From positions 3,596,001 through 3,660,000 of the forward strand of contig OY755177.1 of assembly GCA_963576735.1 (NCBI GenBank): 64,000 bases of DNA. Direction: 5' to 3'. The notes below the pieces were generated by a model, which worked only from the letters and a program-made list of their open reading frames with translations, made no database searches and had not been told where the DNA came from. Made by a program: the position numbers and the translations under genes. Position 1 is the stretch's first letter, and every line of letters starts with the position of its first letter. Below are positions 43,008 through 55,146 of this stretch, piece by piece. Origin of the DNA: Bedellia somnulentella. Its lineage: Eukaryota > Arthropoda > Insecta > Lepidoptera > Bedelliidae.

Positions 43008-43363
43008 TAACATAACATAACATAAACGTTTACGCCGAATACCCCCGAAGGGATTTGGCAGAGGTACTAATACTTCTGAACATCACGTGACTTTGTCACC
43101 TGGTGTTCAGAGTACCCACGCTTTGCATGAACAGTATACTCACGTGATAGGGGGCAGGACTATCGCCGTTTTCCACGAATACACTGTCACATGACTAAGT
43201 ACAACTCAGCCATGTGGGTTTCCTCACCGTTAACAACCGTGATAAATTAACCACACATATGACTTTAGAAAAGACAAATTGGTGTAGGCCCGATTCGGGA
43301 TTTGAAGACTAGTGAGTCGCTTGCACCTTAACCGGTGTTCTACCCATTAAGCTATCACGTCGT
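43008..43363 (-). mobile_element. Family B copy nested in composite element 1
   Basis: 'ataacataacataaacgtttacgcc' to 'ctacccattaagctatcacg'; full length, with a small deletion in the 'acgatgttttccc' core. Confidence 0.87.
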
Positions 43364-44192
43364 ATTTGCCTTGTATTTTTATATATATATGTCAGACAGT
43401 TATGACTTAAGAAATGACACATTGGTACATCCCCGCATTAGGATTAGAACCCACGCATCAGTGTATACGAAGTGAAATCTTATTCAGGAGCATTTCCCAA
43501 CTTCCCGTAACCCGCACCGCATGACTATCGATGCGCGCACAACTTTTCGGACGGTGTTAGCCTACTTAGATAAAATTTAACAATATAAATAATAATTTTC
43601 ATGAATTTTTATATTGAATACTGGAAATAAAAGCGTTTATCAATAAGCAAAGATACATCATAAAAATAATTGTTTTTGAAAAAAAGTTTCCACTACAAAA
43701 AAATATTAATGAAAGTGATAATTTATTATATACGTAGGTCACCCTATAATTTTTATTTAGTTAAGAACTAACTGACAATGACAGGCCGAAATTTCAAAAT
43801 GGCGACAGTAGTACCAGAGTCGCCGCCGGCCAAGTTATGATTGTGGATCTGTATATGTATGAATATTGTTGCCAATTGTCACCACAAACTATATAGAGAT
43901 TACTACGTAATCAGACTAACCACTGCCCTAGCTATCGACAAGACTTTAGTCTAGGAAGTGCAAACGTTTGCTTTTGGCATGTTTTGTTCTTATTTTAACG
44001 AAATAATGACTACAGATCCACAATCTTTTCTTGGCCGGTAAGGGCGTCGCTGTCATCGATATTAGTATTGCCAGTAAATAAAAATTAACCATTATAAAGG
44101 AAATAATTTAACATCATACAGGCTAGTTTATTTATATATTGAAATGTCTTAATAAAACAATTTATATAATATTCATTTAATTAATAACTAAA

Positions 44193-44343
44193 TGCTTAGA
44201 ATAGCACTACCCCCAACGGTAGCTTTATTTTACCATCTTTACCCCACTCAACTTTCCAAAAGTGACTGAGGAGTTTCTAATTCCTTAGCTCTGGCTACCC
44301 CTTCTAGGAATTTACAGCCGTGAGTATATGTATATATGTATGT
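44193..44343 (+). mobile_element. Family A copy with internal deletion, nested in composite element 2
   Basis: 'gcttagaatagcactaccccc' jumps directly to 'ctttattttaccatc', so about 95 bases are missing compared with copy 1. Confidence 0.85.
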
Positions 44344-44811
44344 AATAACTATTATTGTCAGTAAACAAGTTCGTTTTAATGTAAGCTAATTATATTTATT
44401 TATTTTTGCCCTTGTCTGTTATGTCTACCCGAATGACTGTGTATCCTAAATTTGCTGATCTTACCTCCCAAATGTTGTCTGGAAGAGATCGCTTTTAGCG
44501 ATAACACTGCCAATTGTACTTCTCTGCAAACTGTTTCATTATTTTATACTCAAGGATTTGTTTGTTATTTGTGACACTCAGAGTAAATAAGTGGGTAACT
44601 ACATAAAATATTTTTTTTAATCCTGTGAATCAGAGGCTTACCTTGTCGAGTTTTGTATTTTACATTTCATATTCACACATAGATCCCCTAAAAAGGTGGC
44701 ACAGAAAAAATAGTTCTAAACATCAGATATCGTTTGGGTCATTCATTTTGCTGGGTCAGTGAATTTATGGGCACTTTTTTTTTGCTGTTAACAGCCTTGT
44801 AACATATAACA

Positions 44812-45165
44812 TAACATAAACGTTCACGCCGAATACCCCCGAAGGGGTTTGGCAGAGGTGCTAATACTTCTGAACATCACGTGATTTTGTCATCTGGTGT
44901 TCAGAGTATCCACGTTTTGCATGGACAGTGTACTCACGTGATAGGGGGCAGGCCTATCGCCGTTTTATACGAATACACTGTCAAACGACTAAGTACAACT
45001 CAGCCATGTGGGTTTCCTCACGATGTTTTCCCTCACCGTTATCAACCGTGATAAATTAACCACACATATGTCTTTAGAAAAGACTAATTGGTGTAGGCCC
45101 GATGCAGGATTTGAACACTAGTCGCTTGCACGTTAACCGGTGTTCTACCCATTAAGCTATCAATT
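44812..45165 (-). mobile_element. Family B copy nested in composite element 2
   Basis: 'acataaacgttcacgccgaata' to 'ctacccattaagctatc', retaining the 'cacgatgttttccc' core lost in copy 1. Confidence 0.87.
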
Positions 45166-45675
45166 CGTATTTGCCTTGTATTTTTATATATATGTCGGAT
45201 AGTTATGACTTAAGAAATGACACATTGGTACACCCCCGCATTAGGATTAGAACCCACGCATCAGTGTATACGAAGCGAAATCTTATTCGGGAGCATTTCC
45301 CCACTTCCCGTAACCCGCACCGCTATAGTTATGTGCGCACAACTTTTCGGACGGTGTTAGCCTACTTAGATAAAATTTAACAAAATAAATAATAATTTTC
45401 ATAAATTTTTATATTTAATACTTACTGGAAATAAAAGCGTTTATTAATAAGCAAAGATACATCATAAAAATAATTGTCTTTAAAAATCAGCTATAATATT
45501 ATATTTAAGTTTCCACTACAAAAAATATTAATGAAAGTGATAATTTATTTTATACGTAGGTCACCCTATAATTTTTATTTAGTTGAGAACTAACTGACAA
45601 TGACAGGCCGAAATTTCAAAATGGCGACAGTAGTACCAGAGTCGCCACCGGCCAAGAAATGATTGTGGATCTGTA

Positions 45676-46990
45676 CCCTAAGGTCAAGAACAAACTAGAG
45701 GAGTCATAAGGCCGTGATTGTCACTTCCGAAAATACATTCGACTGAACAGCACGCCTTCTTTTAATAACCGACTTCAAAAAAAGGAGAGTTCTCATTTCG
45801 ACCGTATATTTTTTCTTTCCGCATTCGCATCAGCACCGTTTACGAAGAATTGCGTTTTGATTCATATAAGAGTATTGATTACGAGCGGTCTATTTAAAAA
45901 GACCTTGCATTTCTATTTTTTTTTATTAAATTATTTATATTCAGGACAATCCTATTTTTTTATAATTATATAAAACTTTATTTTCGCCTGTACGTGTGCC
46001 ATCTTTAGTGCGACTAAACACTAATTAATGTTTATTGTTGTGCATATAGATATTGCAAGCGATATAAACTCGTACTGTACCCTTTATCTATATATGTGCA
46101 AAGTTTAACATACAAACACGCACCAACATTAGGTGCATTCCTTTTATGCTTCTTCGGAAACAATCATTTCAAATAGCGCTCTAAAATTGGAAATCGTTAA
46201 ACTAAACAGCCAGCACTAGCCTTTACAATTCAATTGCAACTTTGGTCACAGTCTAGAAAACACTCGAACAATTCTACCCTTCTACGTGAATATTGAATTT
46301 TAAGAGTTCTTTGTATTTTAGTCTGTGGCATAGATAATAGGGTGACCACAATATTGTTATGTGTAGGAAAACGTCCAAAGCTCTTTACTGTCTAATAAGC
46401 TCTGGCTAACATTTAGTAAAGTAGTTAACTGTTTCATGGAATTGAAAAGATTATACCTTATTATTGGTTTTAGTTCTAATTAAACATATAATCGTAATCG
46501 AAAGTAGACGTGAGTGTGAGTACCTAATACTAGTAAGTGTTCAATGGCCTTAGTGACCAATGGTTTAAGTTATACATTCAAGACCTGGAAACCAAGGGAC
46601 GCACTCACAAATAAAATTATTTTAGTCTTCCATGTTTGGTTGCTATAGCGCTTGCTTAATCAAATGAATGTCCGATGATAACATGAAAAACACGTTAAGG
46701 TCTTAAAACTTCTCGATCAGAACAACAAAAATGTTAATTAACTCAAAATAAGATAACAATCCTAACATATGCTAATAACAACAATAAATAAATGATAATA
46801 ACAATCCTAACAGGTAGTTACTTACACTAAATGATTAAATAAACATAGTCATAATTTTTCACCCATAATATAATTAACTATAAGGAACTGACTGTCCAAA
46901 GCCGATCGTATAAAATAAGCGGTAGGATTATAAATATCAACATATAATACAATGTTTCTTATCCCAAATTATGTTTCATGTCAAATTTAT
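45676..46990. other. Anonymous sequence with one dispersed-repeat end
   Basis: 45764-45819 ('aaccgacttcaaaaaaagg ... ttctcatttcgaccg') is the inverse of the repeat end at 12222 and 31247. The rest is AT-rich with no ORF. Confidence 0.55.
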
Positions 46991-46996
46991 GCTAAT

Positions 46997-47020
46997 GGTG
47001 TGTGTGTGTGTGTGTGTGTT
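46997..47020. repeat. (GT)n microsatellite
   Basis: A run of about ten GT units, uninterrupted. Confidence 0.95.
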
Positions 47021-47468
47021 TATGTGCCTTCTGCACTCGAATTGTTTTACTTGGCGCATGTATATAAAGTTTATAAGGTAAGGTAATTTACTGCAATCAT
47101 CAGCCCCATTTTTTCTCAGTAATTTTTTTCATGACGAAGAGAGCAGGAGGAGAAATAGTTATTTCGTAAATTTTGGCACTGTTTTCAATACCAAATTGAA
47201 GTAGTTTAATCAAAGCAATGACAAAAAAGTCTTTAGTATAATCGGTTTTAAATAATATTATAGCCAACCGAATACAAATTGAATCATTTGAGTTTCCTTA
47301 ATTTTCTGAATAGATAAATGGAACGAATACTCAATAGCTGTATTTAATAGCGAAGATGAAAGGGTAATCAGCATAGCGAAGAAACGATTCAACACAATGA
47401 CACTTGATACTGTAATATTATAACGTTTTAGTTATAAATCTTGGCAGTTTGTTTGACTATTATGTATT

Positions 47469-47611
47469 AATACTAATATTAATAAATTTCTTCGCTTAAT
47501 TCCGCTAAATACCTGCAGTCTTCATGCGGGCGGGCGGTGCACAGTGCATGTTGCATGAAGACTGCAGGTATCTAGCGGAATTAAGCGAAGAAATTTATTA
47601 ATATTAGTATT
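47469..47611. repeat. Near-perfect hairpin, 59-bp arms
   Basis: 47469-47527 and 47553-47611 are inverse copies with a single mismatch, joined by a GC-rich 25-base loop ('gggcgggcggtgcacagtgc' within it). The arms are AT-rich at the outside. No ORF, and no copy elsewhere in the window. Confidence 0.92.
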
Positions 47612-47762
47612 GCTATGGATTTCCGCAAAGTAACGCCTGATTCAATCCAATATTTTATGTATTAAACAAGAAAATAATATTTCAATAGTATTTAATTCGA
47701 TGGCGCTCAGTCTGATCATATTCTTGAGCAAGTAGCCGGCGTTTATCGATTTATAAGAAGTT

Positions 47763-47895
47763 ACATACACACAAAGCCACGGTTATAAATCCTGAAACGA
47801 AGTAGCCAGACATTACTAAGCCACTTTTAAAAGTAGAGTGGGTAAAGGATTGTAAAATAAAGATTTTTGGGTCTCCAATCGCATCGCCCAACAAT
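47763..47895 (-). mobile_element. Family A copy, truncated
   Basis: 'catacacacaaagccacggttataaatcc' to 'tccaatcgcatcgcccaac', with the 5' half missing. Confidence 0.75.
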
Positions 47896-48212
47896 AATTA
47901 TACGCTTATCACTTAAAAAAATTACGAAATGAATGAATTAAATTAAGACTTTCAAGTCACCAACTAGCTAGCTACTTCAGTCCTGCACCAGTAGCGTGAG
48001 ACGCGGTGAGCGAGAATGTTAAGTGAGAATTGATAAAATGACAAACAATTCATAAAAAAGCTTGTCTGTATCTTAGTCCGTGTGTAAAAATCGCTCTTAC
48101 ACGCCTTACACTAACTATATTTGATTGATATATTGTAATTTATTCCATTAATATATTAAATAAAACAACCGATTTATCAAATCACGAAATATCTAAATAG
48201 ATATGTAATTGT

Positions 48213-48430
48213 AAAGCAACCGTGATAGTTCGATGGGTAGACAAATTTGTGTGTGGTTAACTTATCATGGTTGTTAACGGTGAGGGAAAACATCGTGAGG
48301 AAACCCTTAGGCTGAGTTGTACTTGTTGACTAATCATGTGACAGTGTATTCGTACAAAACGACGATAGGCCCCCTATCACGTGAGTGCACTGTCATAGCA
48401 AAACATGTTATGTTTATTATGTTTATTTGT
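48213..48430 (+). mobile_element. Family B SINE, internally deleted
   Basis: 'aaccgtgatagttcgatgggtaga' is joined straight to 'tttgtgtgtggttaac', losing the B box. The core 'ggtgagggaaaacatcgtgagg' is intact, and it ends at 'gcaaaacatgttatgtttattatg'. Confidence 0.8.
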
Positions 48431-48515
48431 TAGCAATTACTTATTTAATATAGTGACAATTTTACTTAAATTGAGCGTTAACATAAGTTTCGATAGTTAA
48501 CTAAAACATGTACAA

Positions 48516-48737
48516 TCCTATTAATATTATAAATGTGAAAGTTTACATGTTTGGATGTTTGTGTGTTTAAGGCAAAAAGGTTCCTCAAGTACATAATACA
48601 TAGGATACTTTTTATTCTGGAAAAAAATTACCAATAAAATATTCACGCCTGTTTGAACTAAGAGTACCTACCGGAAAAAACGCCTTAAGCTTTGTCATAA
48701 GCAAATTTGCAAGTATGAAGTCTGTCGGGTCAGCTAG
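48516..48737 (+). mobile_element. Helitron-like non-autonomous element
   Basis: Begins TCCTATTAATATTATAAATG after an A and ends GTCGGGTCAGCTAG before a T. The A|TC...CTAG|T arrangement and the 'aatattataaatg-gaaagt' start are those of lepidopteran Lep1-type Helitrons as I recall them. About 222 bp, no ORF, no target duplication. Confidence 0.55.
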
Positions 48738-49241
48738 TTTAAATATACCTAGATACAATTATAATGATAAATATAAATTAATAAAATAATAAATAACAAC
48801 GTATAGGGAATTATTTTTCCAATCTAAATAACTAGAACCATATTTTAAAATACAGTGTCAACTGAAACGCAAAACATTCTCTAGTATTACCGGCACTAAA
48901 CTGAATGGGACTCGAAATTTGAATTGTTAATATTCTGAATCAGTTTCGATTCAAACTCAACTCATTCGTTTCATTTTTGTCAAATAAAATGGTTTATTTA
49001 TTGTCAAATCTATTCCATTGAAATTACACTTCGATTATTATTAATACGTTACAATAGGACTTGGAAATTTTAAAAACTATATAAATTGAAGATTTGTATG
49101 AAAATATTATTATTTTTTTACAATTTATTTTTTATAAACACAATGATGAATCTACAGAATTTACAGTTTCAATTGAGCTGAACTTGGTTGTAAATTCAAT
49201 AAAACAAAGTCATATAAATCAATACTTCCTTTTGTATAGTA

Positions 49242-49398
49242 TAGCTGTGTAGTGACGGCTTAGAATAACACTACCCCTTTTTAAGTTGTTTTTGGGCAAT
49301 GCGGTTGGAGACCCATCACCAACGATACTTTATTTTTTCCATCTTCTCCCCTATTAACTTCCAAATGGGGCTGAGGAGTTTCTAGTTCTGAAGCTCTG
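49242..49398 (+). mobile_element. Family A copy with internal deletion
   Basis: 'agctgtgtagtgacggcttag' to 'gaagctctggc'. The 'ttcttccggtgggtg...ggcgact' segment is missing and the end is replaced by 'actacacggc'. Confidence 0.8.
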
Positions 49399-49506
49399 GC
49401 ACTACACGGCAATAGTAATAACGGCAATAGTAGTAGTAAGTTTTAAATATTACCTATCTTTATATACTATCTTTTTCCCACTCAACTTTTAAAAATAGAG
49501 AACGTA

Positions 49507-49713
49507 CTCAAAAAGGCAGTTGACCGAAGTATGAAGAATAAAAGAGCATGTATGAAAAGGTTAATGCATGTGAACGAAGCTAAAGAGGTTTGCCAGGACC
49601 GTCCAAAGTGGCGATCGATAGTCTCTGCCTATCCTAATGGGAACTAACGACGTGAGTATATTCCAACTCCCTTTGGCTACGCCGTTTTGGGATATGTAGC
49701 CGTAAGTATAAAT
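49507..49713 (+). mobile_element. Family L LINE 3' end followed by a family A 3' fragment
   Basis: 49507-49661 encodes MKNKRACMKRLMHVNEAKEV and DRPKWRSIVSAYPNGN, then the 'acgtgagtata' end. 49662-49713 is a piece of a family A 3' end ('ctttggctacgccgttttggg', 'gccgtaagtata'). Confidence 0.75.
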
Positions 49714-50919
49714 TAGGTCTTTTGCTGCATATTGGATGACAAATAGTTCGAACCTTCGAAATACATTTAATATGTTTAAACTTGCCGATCCTTTGAATCA
49801 ACATTACAATAAATGGTAAAAAAATCTTGATTTATTATCCAATTACTGTTTATTTATAGTTTTTTTATTCTCATAGCATTCGGCAAATATTCTTAGAAAA
49901 TTTTCCGTTAAACGGTGCTGTAATCAGAACAACGTAGGTCCAAGTGCTGCTGTTAGATAAGCAGAGTGTACACCCTATTCGCCAGGAGTGCACTCAGGCT
50001 AATATAATAGTTTTGACACATACATGAAATAAATATCATACATTAATACTGGTGAGGCCTGCCCCCTTAATGACACTGTCTCGTTAAAAGTTTTTTTTTC
50101 AGGTGAAATTCGCGACTAAAATTTATTGTTCGTAGATTCTATAGTACTGACGACTATAGTCCAACGGTTAGGAGGCTAGCTTAATCTTCATCAAACGGCA
50201 ATGATCAATAAGAATATTTGCTTTGGATTTGTCTTGAGTATTAAATAATAAAAATAGTATTCCAAGTCATTATTGCTTGCTTTTGGGATAGTTGGATGTA
50301 TGAACTATGCCCGTATATAATATTTTACCTGCTTAATTGTTTATCTCAATAAACTTTTTAAGTTTACTCATTACCCTTATAAATTATGTAATGGCACATG
50401 TTCTGTCCAACCAAGTTAATATACGCTTAACGCTTACAAAAAATGTTATATCATACAAGTCGTTTACTCCCAATCAATAGATTAACCCTTATTCTATTCA
50501 ATTTTTTTTAAATCACTCTAGCTAAATTGTATTCTATCCCTCTTTTACATATGGTATAGTTCATATGAGCAAATGAGAAGAATATATATCGACATGCATC
50601 GGAAGTAAATTATTTTGGGTTTTCTCATCACTTAATCCGACCCTGCATGAAGGCTTCAGATAAAGGGCTCCATTAATTTTCTCATTACTTCCAGGAGCAA
50701 GGATGAGGTTTCAATTAACAATACATACATTTTGGATGATTCTTCACCTTTTATATGGCTTTGGCACCTACAAATATTTAATATTGGCTGTCAAATAAAT
50801 AAGATTAAAAAAAAAACAAAAAAATAATGTGAGAGAAGTAATACTAATTAAAAACTTTACTTTCATTTCTTCTTCGTCTTAGCTTAGCATAGCTTCGCTT
50901 ATAGCTGTTAATTTTTTAC
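49714..50919. other. No recognised feature
   Basis: Anonymous AT-rich DNA. 50758-50784 is a 27-base sequence that recurs exactly at 54302-54328 inside a family A copy. Confidence 0.5.
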
Positions 50920-51168
50920 ACATACATACATATACTTACGGCTATAAATCCCTTAACGGGGTAGCCAGAGCTTTGAAATGAGGAATTCCTCAGCCACTTT
51001 TGGAAGTTGACTGGGGCAAAAAAAGGTAATAATAAATGTTTTTGGTGACGGGTCTCCAACCACATCGCCCAAAAATCACTTAAAAAGCCCCTATACCCTT
51101 AATCGCCTCTTACGATCACCCACGGGTAGAAATGGGGTAGTGTTATTCTAAGCCGACACTAAACGGCT
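50920..51168 (-). mobile_element. Family A copy, full length
   Basis: 'catacatacatatacttacgg' to 'taagccgacactaaacggc'; sub-type with 'cccttaacgggg'. Confidence 0.9.
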
Positions 51169-51298
51169 GTTTATTTTTCTAGTGATTTATTAAAGATTCC
51201 AGATTACAAACACTACCTGACATTCCTTATATGAAGTAGTCAACACGTTCCAAAATATATCATTTTATAAACATGAAGTTTGTTAAGTTCAAATAATA

Positions 51299-51358
51299 TC
51301 TGAGAAATTCTGATGCTGTAGTTCTGGTTTCCGCATTTTGAGATTTGTAGCCGTGATT
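51299..51358 (+). mobile_element. Family A 3' fragment
   Basis: 'ctgagaaattctgatgctgtag' to 'gagatttgtagccgtg'; about the last 60 bases only. Confidence 0.5.
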
Positions 51359-51540
51359 TTATTTATTTCGACAAATATATGGCTTACGATGCATCCGTCG
51401 TTTGAATATTTCTTTAGATTTTAACTAATATTTATTGTCTGTTTATGTTATATGTAGCCACTTTCAACTCAATCAATGTACGGTTTTGTGAAATTTAACC
51501 CAGTTTGGTATGATAATGCCGGCTGAATCACTTGATTTTC

Positions 51541-51650
51541 TGAAAAAAAATATGATTTTGAGCTTCAGCGTGGTGGACTATGGCCGAATAACAATTTTCA
51601 CTGTAGGCTCGAACTCCTCGGAGGAGATATAATATAGGCTAAGAAAAAAA
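51541..51650. repeat. Fragment of dispersed repeats
   Basis: 'cagcgtggtggactatggcc' is a motif I associate with lepidopteran tRNA-derived repeats. 'gtaggctcgaactcctcggaggag' is an inverse piece of the repeat seen at 25160. Confidence 0.45.
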
Positions 51651-51802
51651 AACATTTTTACTCTCGCAAAAAACCTAAGACAATTACATTTTAAATAGTC
51701 GTAGGGAGGTAATTTAAATTTGACTTATTCCACTTTTCGTATGATAACATAAGTATATCATAGCAGCTTCTGTGCCAAAATGTACGAACCTTATTTTTTT
51801 AT

Positions 51803-52035
51803 CATGGTCGTGTGTGAGGGAAAACATAGTGAGGAAACCCACATGGCTGAGTTGCACTTAGTAATGTGGGTGTATTCGTACAAAACGGCGATAGGCCTGC
51901 CCCCTATCACGTGAGTACACTGTCCAAGCAAAACGTGGGTACTCTGAACACCAGGTGACAAAGTCACATGATGTTCAGAAGCATAAGTACCTCTGCCAAC
52001 CACTTCGGGATTATTCGTAAACGTTTGAGTCTTAT
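51803..52035 (+). mobile_element. Family B SINE, 5' truncated
   Basis: Starts at 'catggtcgtgtgtgagggaaaac' and runs through 'cctatcacgtgagtacactg' to 'cgtaaacgtttgagtctt'. Confidence 0.82.
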
Positions 52036-52847
52036 TTTCTTTTATATAATACACTAAATATTAATGTATTCAAATGTTTTTAAAGGAATAAACATTTGGA
52101 ATAAAAAATTAGGGACACCGCCAGTTGTCGGTAGTAGTGTCCGGAGCAGTACAATTATGTGTATGTAGTTAATTTTAAATGTTATTTTTGTAACTTACAT
52201 AGGTTTTTAAGTTTTTGCGATTACTAACAACTATATGGATAAATAATCCGAAATTAATGATTTTGGTTTGATTTGATAATAAAAATTCTAATAAATAAAG
52301 CATAATTTTACTTTCCTTTATTTATTAAAAATAATCCCCACATGAGGTTTTCAAGAACAAGAATAATTAATACATAAACATAATAAAAATTACTGGTTAA
52401 TTGTTCATATCAAATGTTATTTAAAGTTTCGCCTACCGGAGACCTATCTTTATTTAATTTTCATTAACCCGTCTGAGTCTAGATCTTGTTACTTACATAA
52501 ACTAAGTTTATTTAACCAATGTCAACGGTAGCTGTGTAATTAACAAAGTTCGATTTAATTAAGTTACAGTTAGCATGAGAAATAATTAACAAACTTGAGT
52601 GGTTTTGGGAAAATAAAATAACTGAATTGACATAAGAGACCTGACTATTCGGAACAACTCAGCTATAAGTTCAAGTGCTACTTAAAACCCCAATTTAAAT
52701 ACTAAAAGTGCCCAACTATTTTTACCAACTTAATCCCCAACGGAGATAACCAAAACTTCGGAAACAATTTTCTTTAGTTATTTTTGGAACTTTATCATAG
52801 TAAGTAAATAGTAAGTATAATAATAATAATAGTATTTTATCTTATAA
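52036..52847. other. Mostly anonymous, with a family C remnant
   Basis: 52308-52370 ('tttactttcctttatttatt', 'ccccacatgagg') is the linker of family C without its tRNA-like module. Nothing else is recognised. Confidence 0.5.
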
Positions 52848-53106
52848 AGGCGGGGGTCCGAAATGAGAAGAATAAAAAGAGAAGCAAGAGAGGTTTGTCA
52901 AAATCGTACTAAGTGGCGAGGACACACCTAGACCAAATAGAGTGTGTGCTCAAAAAGGCCGGCGTCCGAAGCATGAAGAATAAAAGAGCATGTATAAGAA
53001 GAATGATGAATGTAACAGAAGCAAAAGAGATTTGCCTGGATCGTACAAAGTGGCGATCTATAGTCTCTGCCTTCCCCAATGGGAATAATGGGCATGAGTA
53101 TAAACA
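52848..53106 (+). mobile_element. Family L LINE 3' ends, two abutting pieces
   Basis: 52848-52917 is a decayed piece ending 'cgtactaagtggcg'. 52918-53106 is better preserved and encodes LDQIECVLKKAGVRSMKN, then RRMMNVTEAKEICLDRTKW and RSIVSAFPNGNN, giving the longest C-terminal reading of the L protein in the window. It ends 'gggcatgagtataaac'. Confidence 0.78.
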
Positions 53107-53582
53107 AACAAAAATTATCACAGTATTTCTCACTCTTTCTTCTTTAGAAATCAATTTATCATCATTAGCCTAATTAAGAGAATTACAGAATATAAAATAC
53201 AAGGCTACAAATCAGTAAAAAGTCAACCAACTGAATATACATTTATCAATTTAATTCCAAATCGAACTTAAATAGAACAAGTGAACATCCTATCGCTCGA
53301 TGCGTGTAAAATTATAACGGAATATCTATAAATCACATAGTTTTCAATTGAAATGGTATTTGCAGTAGCGTAAAATAGAGGGGAATTGTGTACTATGTGA
53401 ATTTATTCATGTACTTACCTACTATTGCATAAGTTAGCTAACGTATAGGAACAGTATGCAAACTTTTGACACTATTTCTGTTACATTTTGGGCATTTCTG
53501 GGTCACTATTGCATAGGATGTTATTAGAAGTTACGGTAAAAGTTATCGATAGAGATGCGTTAAATACAATATTCAAATGTCT
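53107..53582. other. No recognised feature
   Basis: AT-rich, no ORF of note. Confidence 0.5.
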
Positions 53583-53650
53583 GTCACAGCCCTTATATGT
53601 CCCCAACAAGGGGCTCGAGCCTACCCTATATAGGGCGATTTGGCGATTTG
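53583..53650 (+). repeat. Dispersed repeat fragment, as at 25160
   Basis: 'cagcccttatatgtccccaac', 'ggggctcgagcctaccctat' and 'atagggcgatttggc' match 25168-25220. Confidence 0.7.
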
Positions 53651-54170
53651 GGAATATTCAAATGTGAAATGATAAATTATTAAGCTTTTTTTCATAAAAT
53701 GGACCCAACTTCACATCTCTCATAGTGTCATCCACGTAGCCAGTTTTGTAAATGTAATACTTTTACAACCACTCTATCAATAAATGGACTATAAAAAAAT
53801 AAAATGGACTACTCTAGAAGCATATCAAACAAAAGAACATTGTTTTTTTATAAATTTACTGATCATTGACAGAATAATGGCGTAACATACATTCAAAAAA
53901 ATATACAATCGGTGATCAAGTCGTGATGAGAAAGACTCAGCCTCTAAAGTAGTTTTAATAAGAGAAGTCTTTTTCACACAATTTTGTTTTGTTATTCAGA
54001 CTGCGGCCGCAGTCTTAAATAATACGACTCAGGCTTTAAACGTATAAGACTACAAGACTTAAATAACTTAAAATACTTTAAGGTCTTTTATTTGAGGGCT
54101 GGCGTTTGAGTAGTAGTGAAAAGTTTGGCACGGTTTTTTGAATATTATATTGGGCAGAAATATGTAATAT
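53651..54170. other. Anonymous; contains an 18-base palindrome
   Basis: AGACTGCGGCCGCAGTCT near 53999-54016 is a perfect GC-rich palindrome in AT-rich DNA. No gene seen. Confidence 0.5.
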
Positions 54171-54445
54171 AACATACATCTAACATATACTCACCGCTAT
54201 AAATCTCTTGAAGGGGTAGCCAGAGCTTAAGAATAAGAAATTCTTAACCTACTTTTGATAGTTAAGAGGGGAAAATATTGAAAAATAAAGGTTGTTGGTG
54301 TGCTTTGGCACCTACAAATATTTAATATGCTGGTGATGCGTTTCTCTCTAACCGCATCGACCAAAAATCCCCAATATCCTTCATCACCTCTTACGAACAC
54401 CTACTGAAAAAAATAGGGTAGTACAATAAATAGTAAACTGACACT
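54171..54445 (-). mobile_element. Family A copy with a 27-base foreign insert
   Basis: 'catacatctaacatatactcaccgc' to 'aaactgacactgcacagc'. Between 'ggttgttggtg' and 'tggtgatgcg' sits a segment (54302-54328) identical to 50758-50784. Confidence 0.82.
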
Positions 54446-54804
54446 GCACAGCAACACTAAAATTTACACAAAACAATATTTACCCATTACAAATCTCCAA
54501 GTTTCCTTACTGTAATAATTGAAATATGTTTACAATTCGATTTGAATCCCGTTGTGACTATAGAAGATAAATTGCAGTACAGCAGCGACTACCCTATTCT
54601 TCAATAAGCAACATAATAGAAAACCAACTAAAATAAATGAGAAAGGCAGACATGTGACAGGAATGAAATCGACTTTTATTTCTTTACGAGCTGTACGCGG
54701 ATTTTATAGTGTCGAGCTTGCATTTTAATATCGTACATGTTTCTATAATATATCGTATGGACCAATTTTTTTTAAACTTACTGGTTTGGTGGTTATATAG
54801 CATT

Positions 54805-54915
54805 AGCACCATAGCTCAGTTGGTAGAGCGACCGGGGCGCTGACCGGGTTGCGCGGGTTTTTGCTTTGCTTAATTGATCAGTAGAAAAATCGCCACATGA
54901 GGTTTCATGCACAAC
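54805..54915 (+). mobile_element. Family C remnant with tRNA-like head
   Basis: 'gcaccatagctcagttggtagagcg' and 'gcgcgggtttttg' are the A-box half and a broken B-box half. 'cgccacatgaggtttcatg' is the family C linker. Not a functional tRNA. Confidence 0.6.
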
Positions 54916-55146
54916 AATGTCTAATCGTATATTTGTAAAAAAAAACGTAACCACTCACAAAAAACTTAATTTGAAATCTTCTCTGAAATGACGTACGGCT
55001 CACGGAACCTGTATTGAACTATAACGTTTGGAATATTGCAAATGTGAACCAAAGTTGAAACACATAAACAAGATCTCTAGTTTCAAAGCCTAATTACATC
55101 CTACCTCACTGAGTGTCTTAACCATTTTCATACATTATACTTGTAT

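Larger units (their letters stand above)
42121..43853. mobile_element. Composite TA-flanked TIR element, copy 1
   Basis: Starts TA-CAGATCCACAATC and ends GATTGTGGATCTG-TA. The inverted identity extends to 'tttcttggccgg'. Inside are a plus-strand family A copy (42304-42555) and a minus-strand family B copy (43008-43363). The remaining body has no transposase frame. The TA duplication and terminal type fit a Tc1/mariner-like non-autonomous element. Confidence 0.82.
44011..45675. mobile_element. Composite TA-flanked TIR element, copy 2
   Basis: Same ends and body as 42121-43853, in the same orientation, about 157 bp downstream. It is 1665 bp against 1733, mostly through a deletion in the nested A copy. 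It carries nested A and B at the matching positions. An ORF at 45171-45380 reads through the B/body junction and has no known domain. Confidence 0.85.

Noticed and set aside
46997..47020. (GT)n and the (TA)n runs at 14883 and 59874 as functional sites
   Set aside because: Ordinary microsatellites. They were listed where useful, but nothing supports a function.
54805..54858. tRNA gene
   Set aside because: The T arm is broken ('gcgcgggtttttgc') and family C linker follows; a decayed SINE head.
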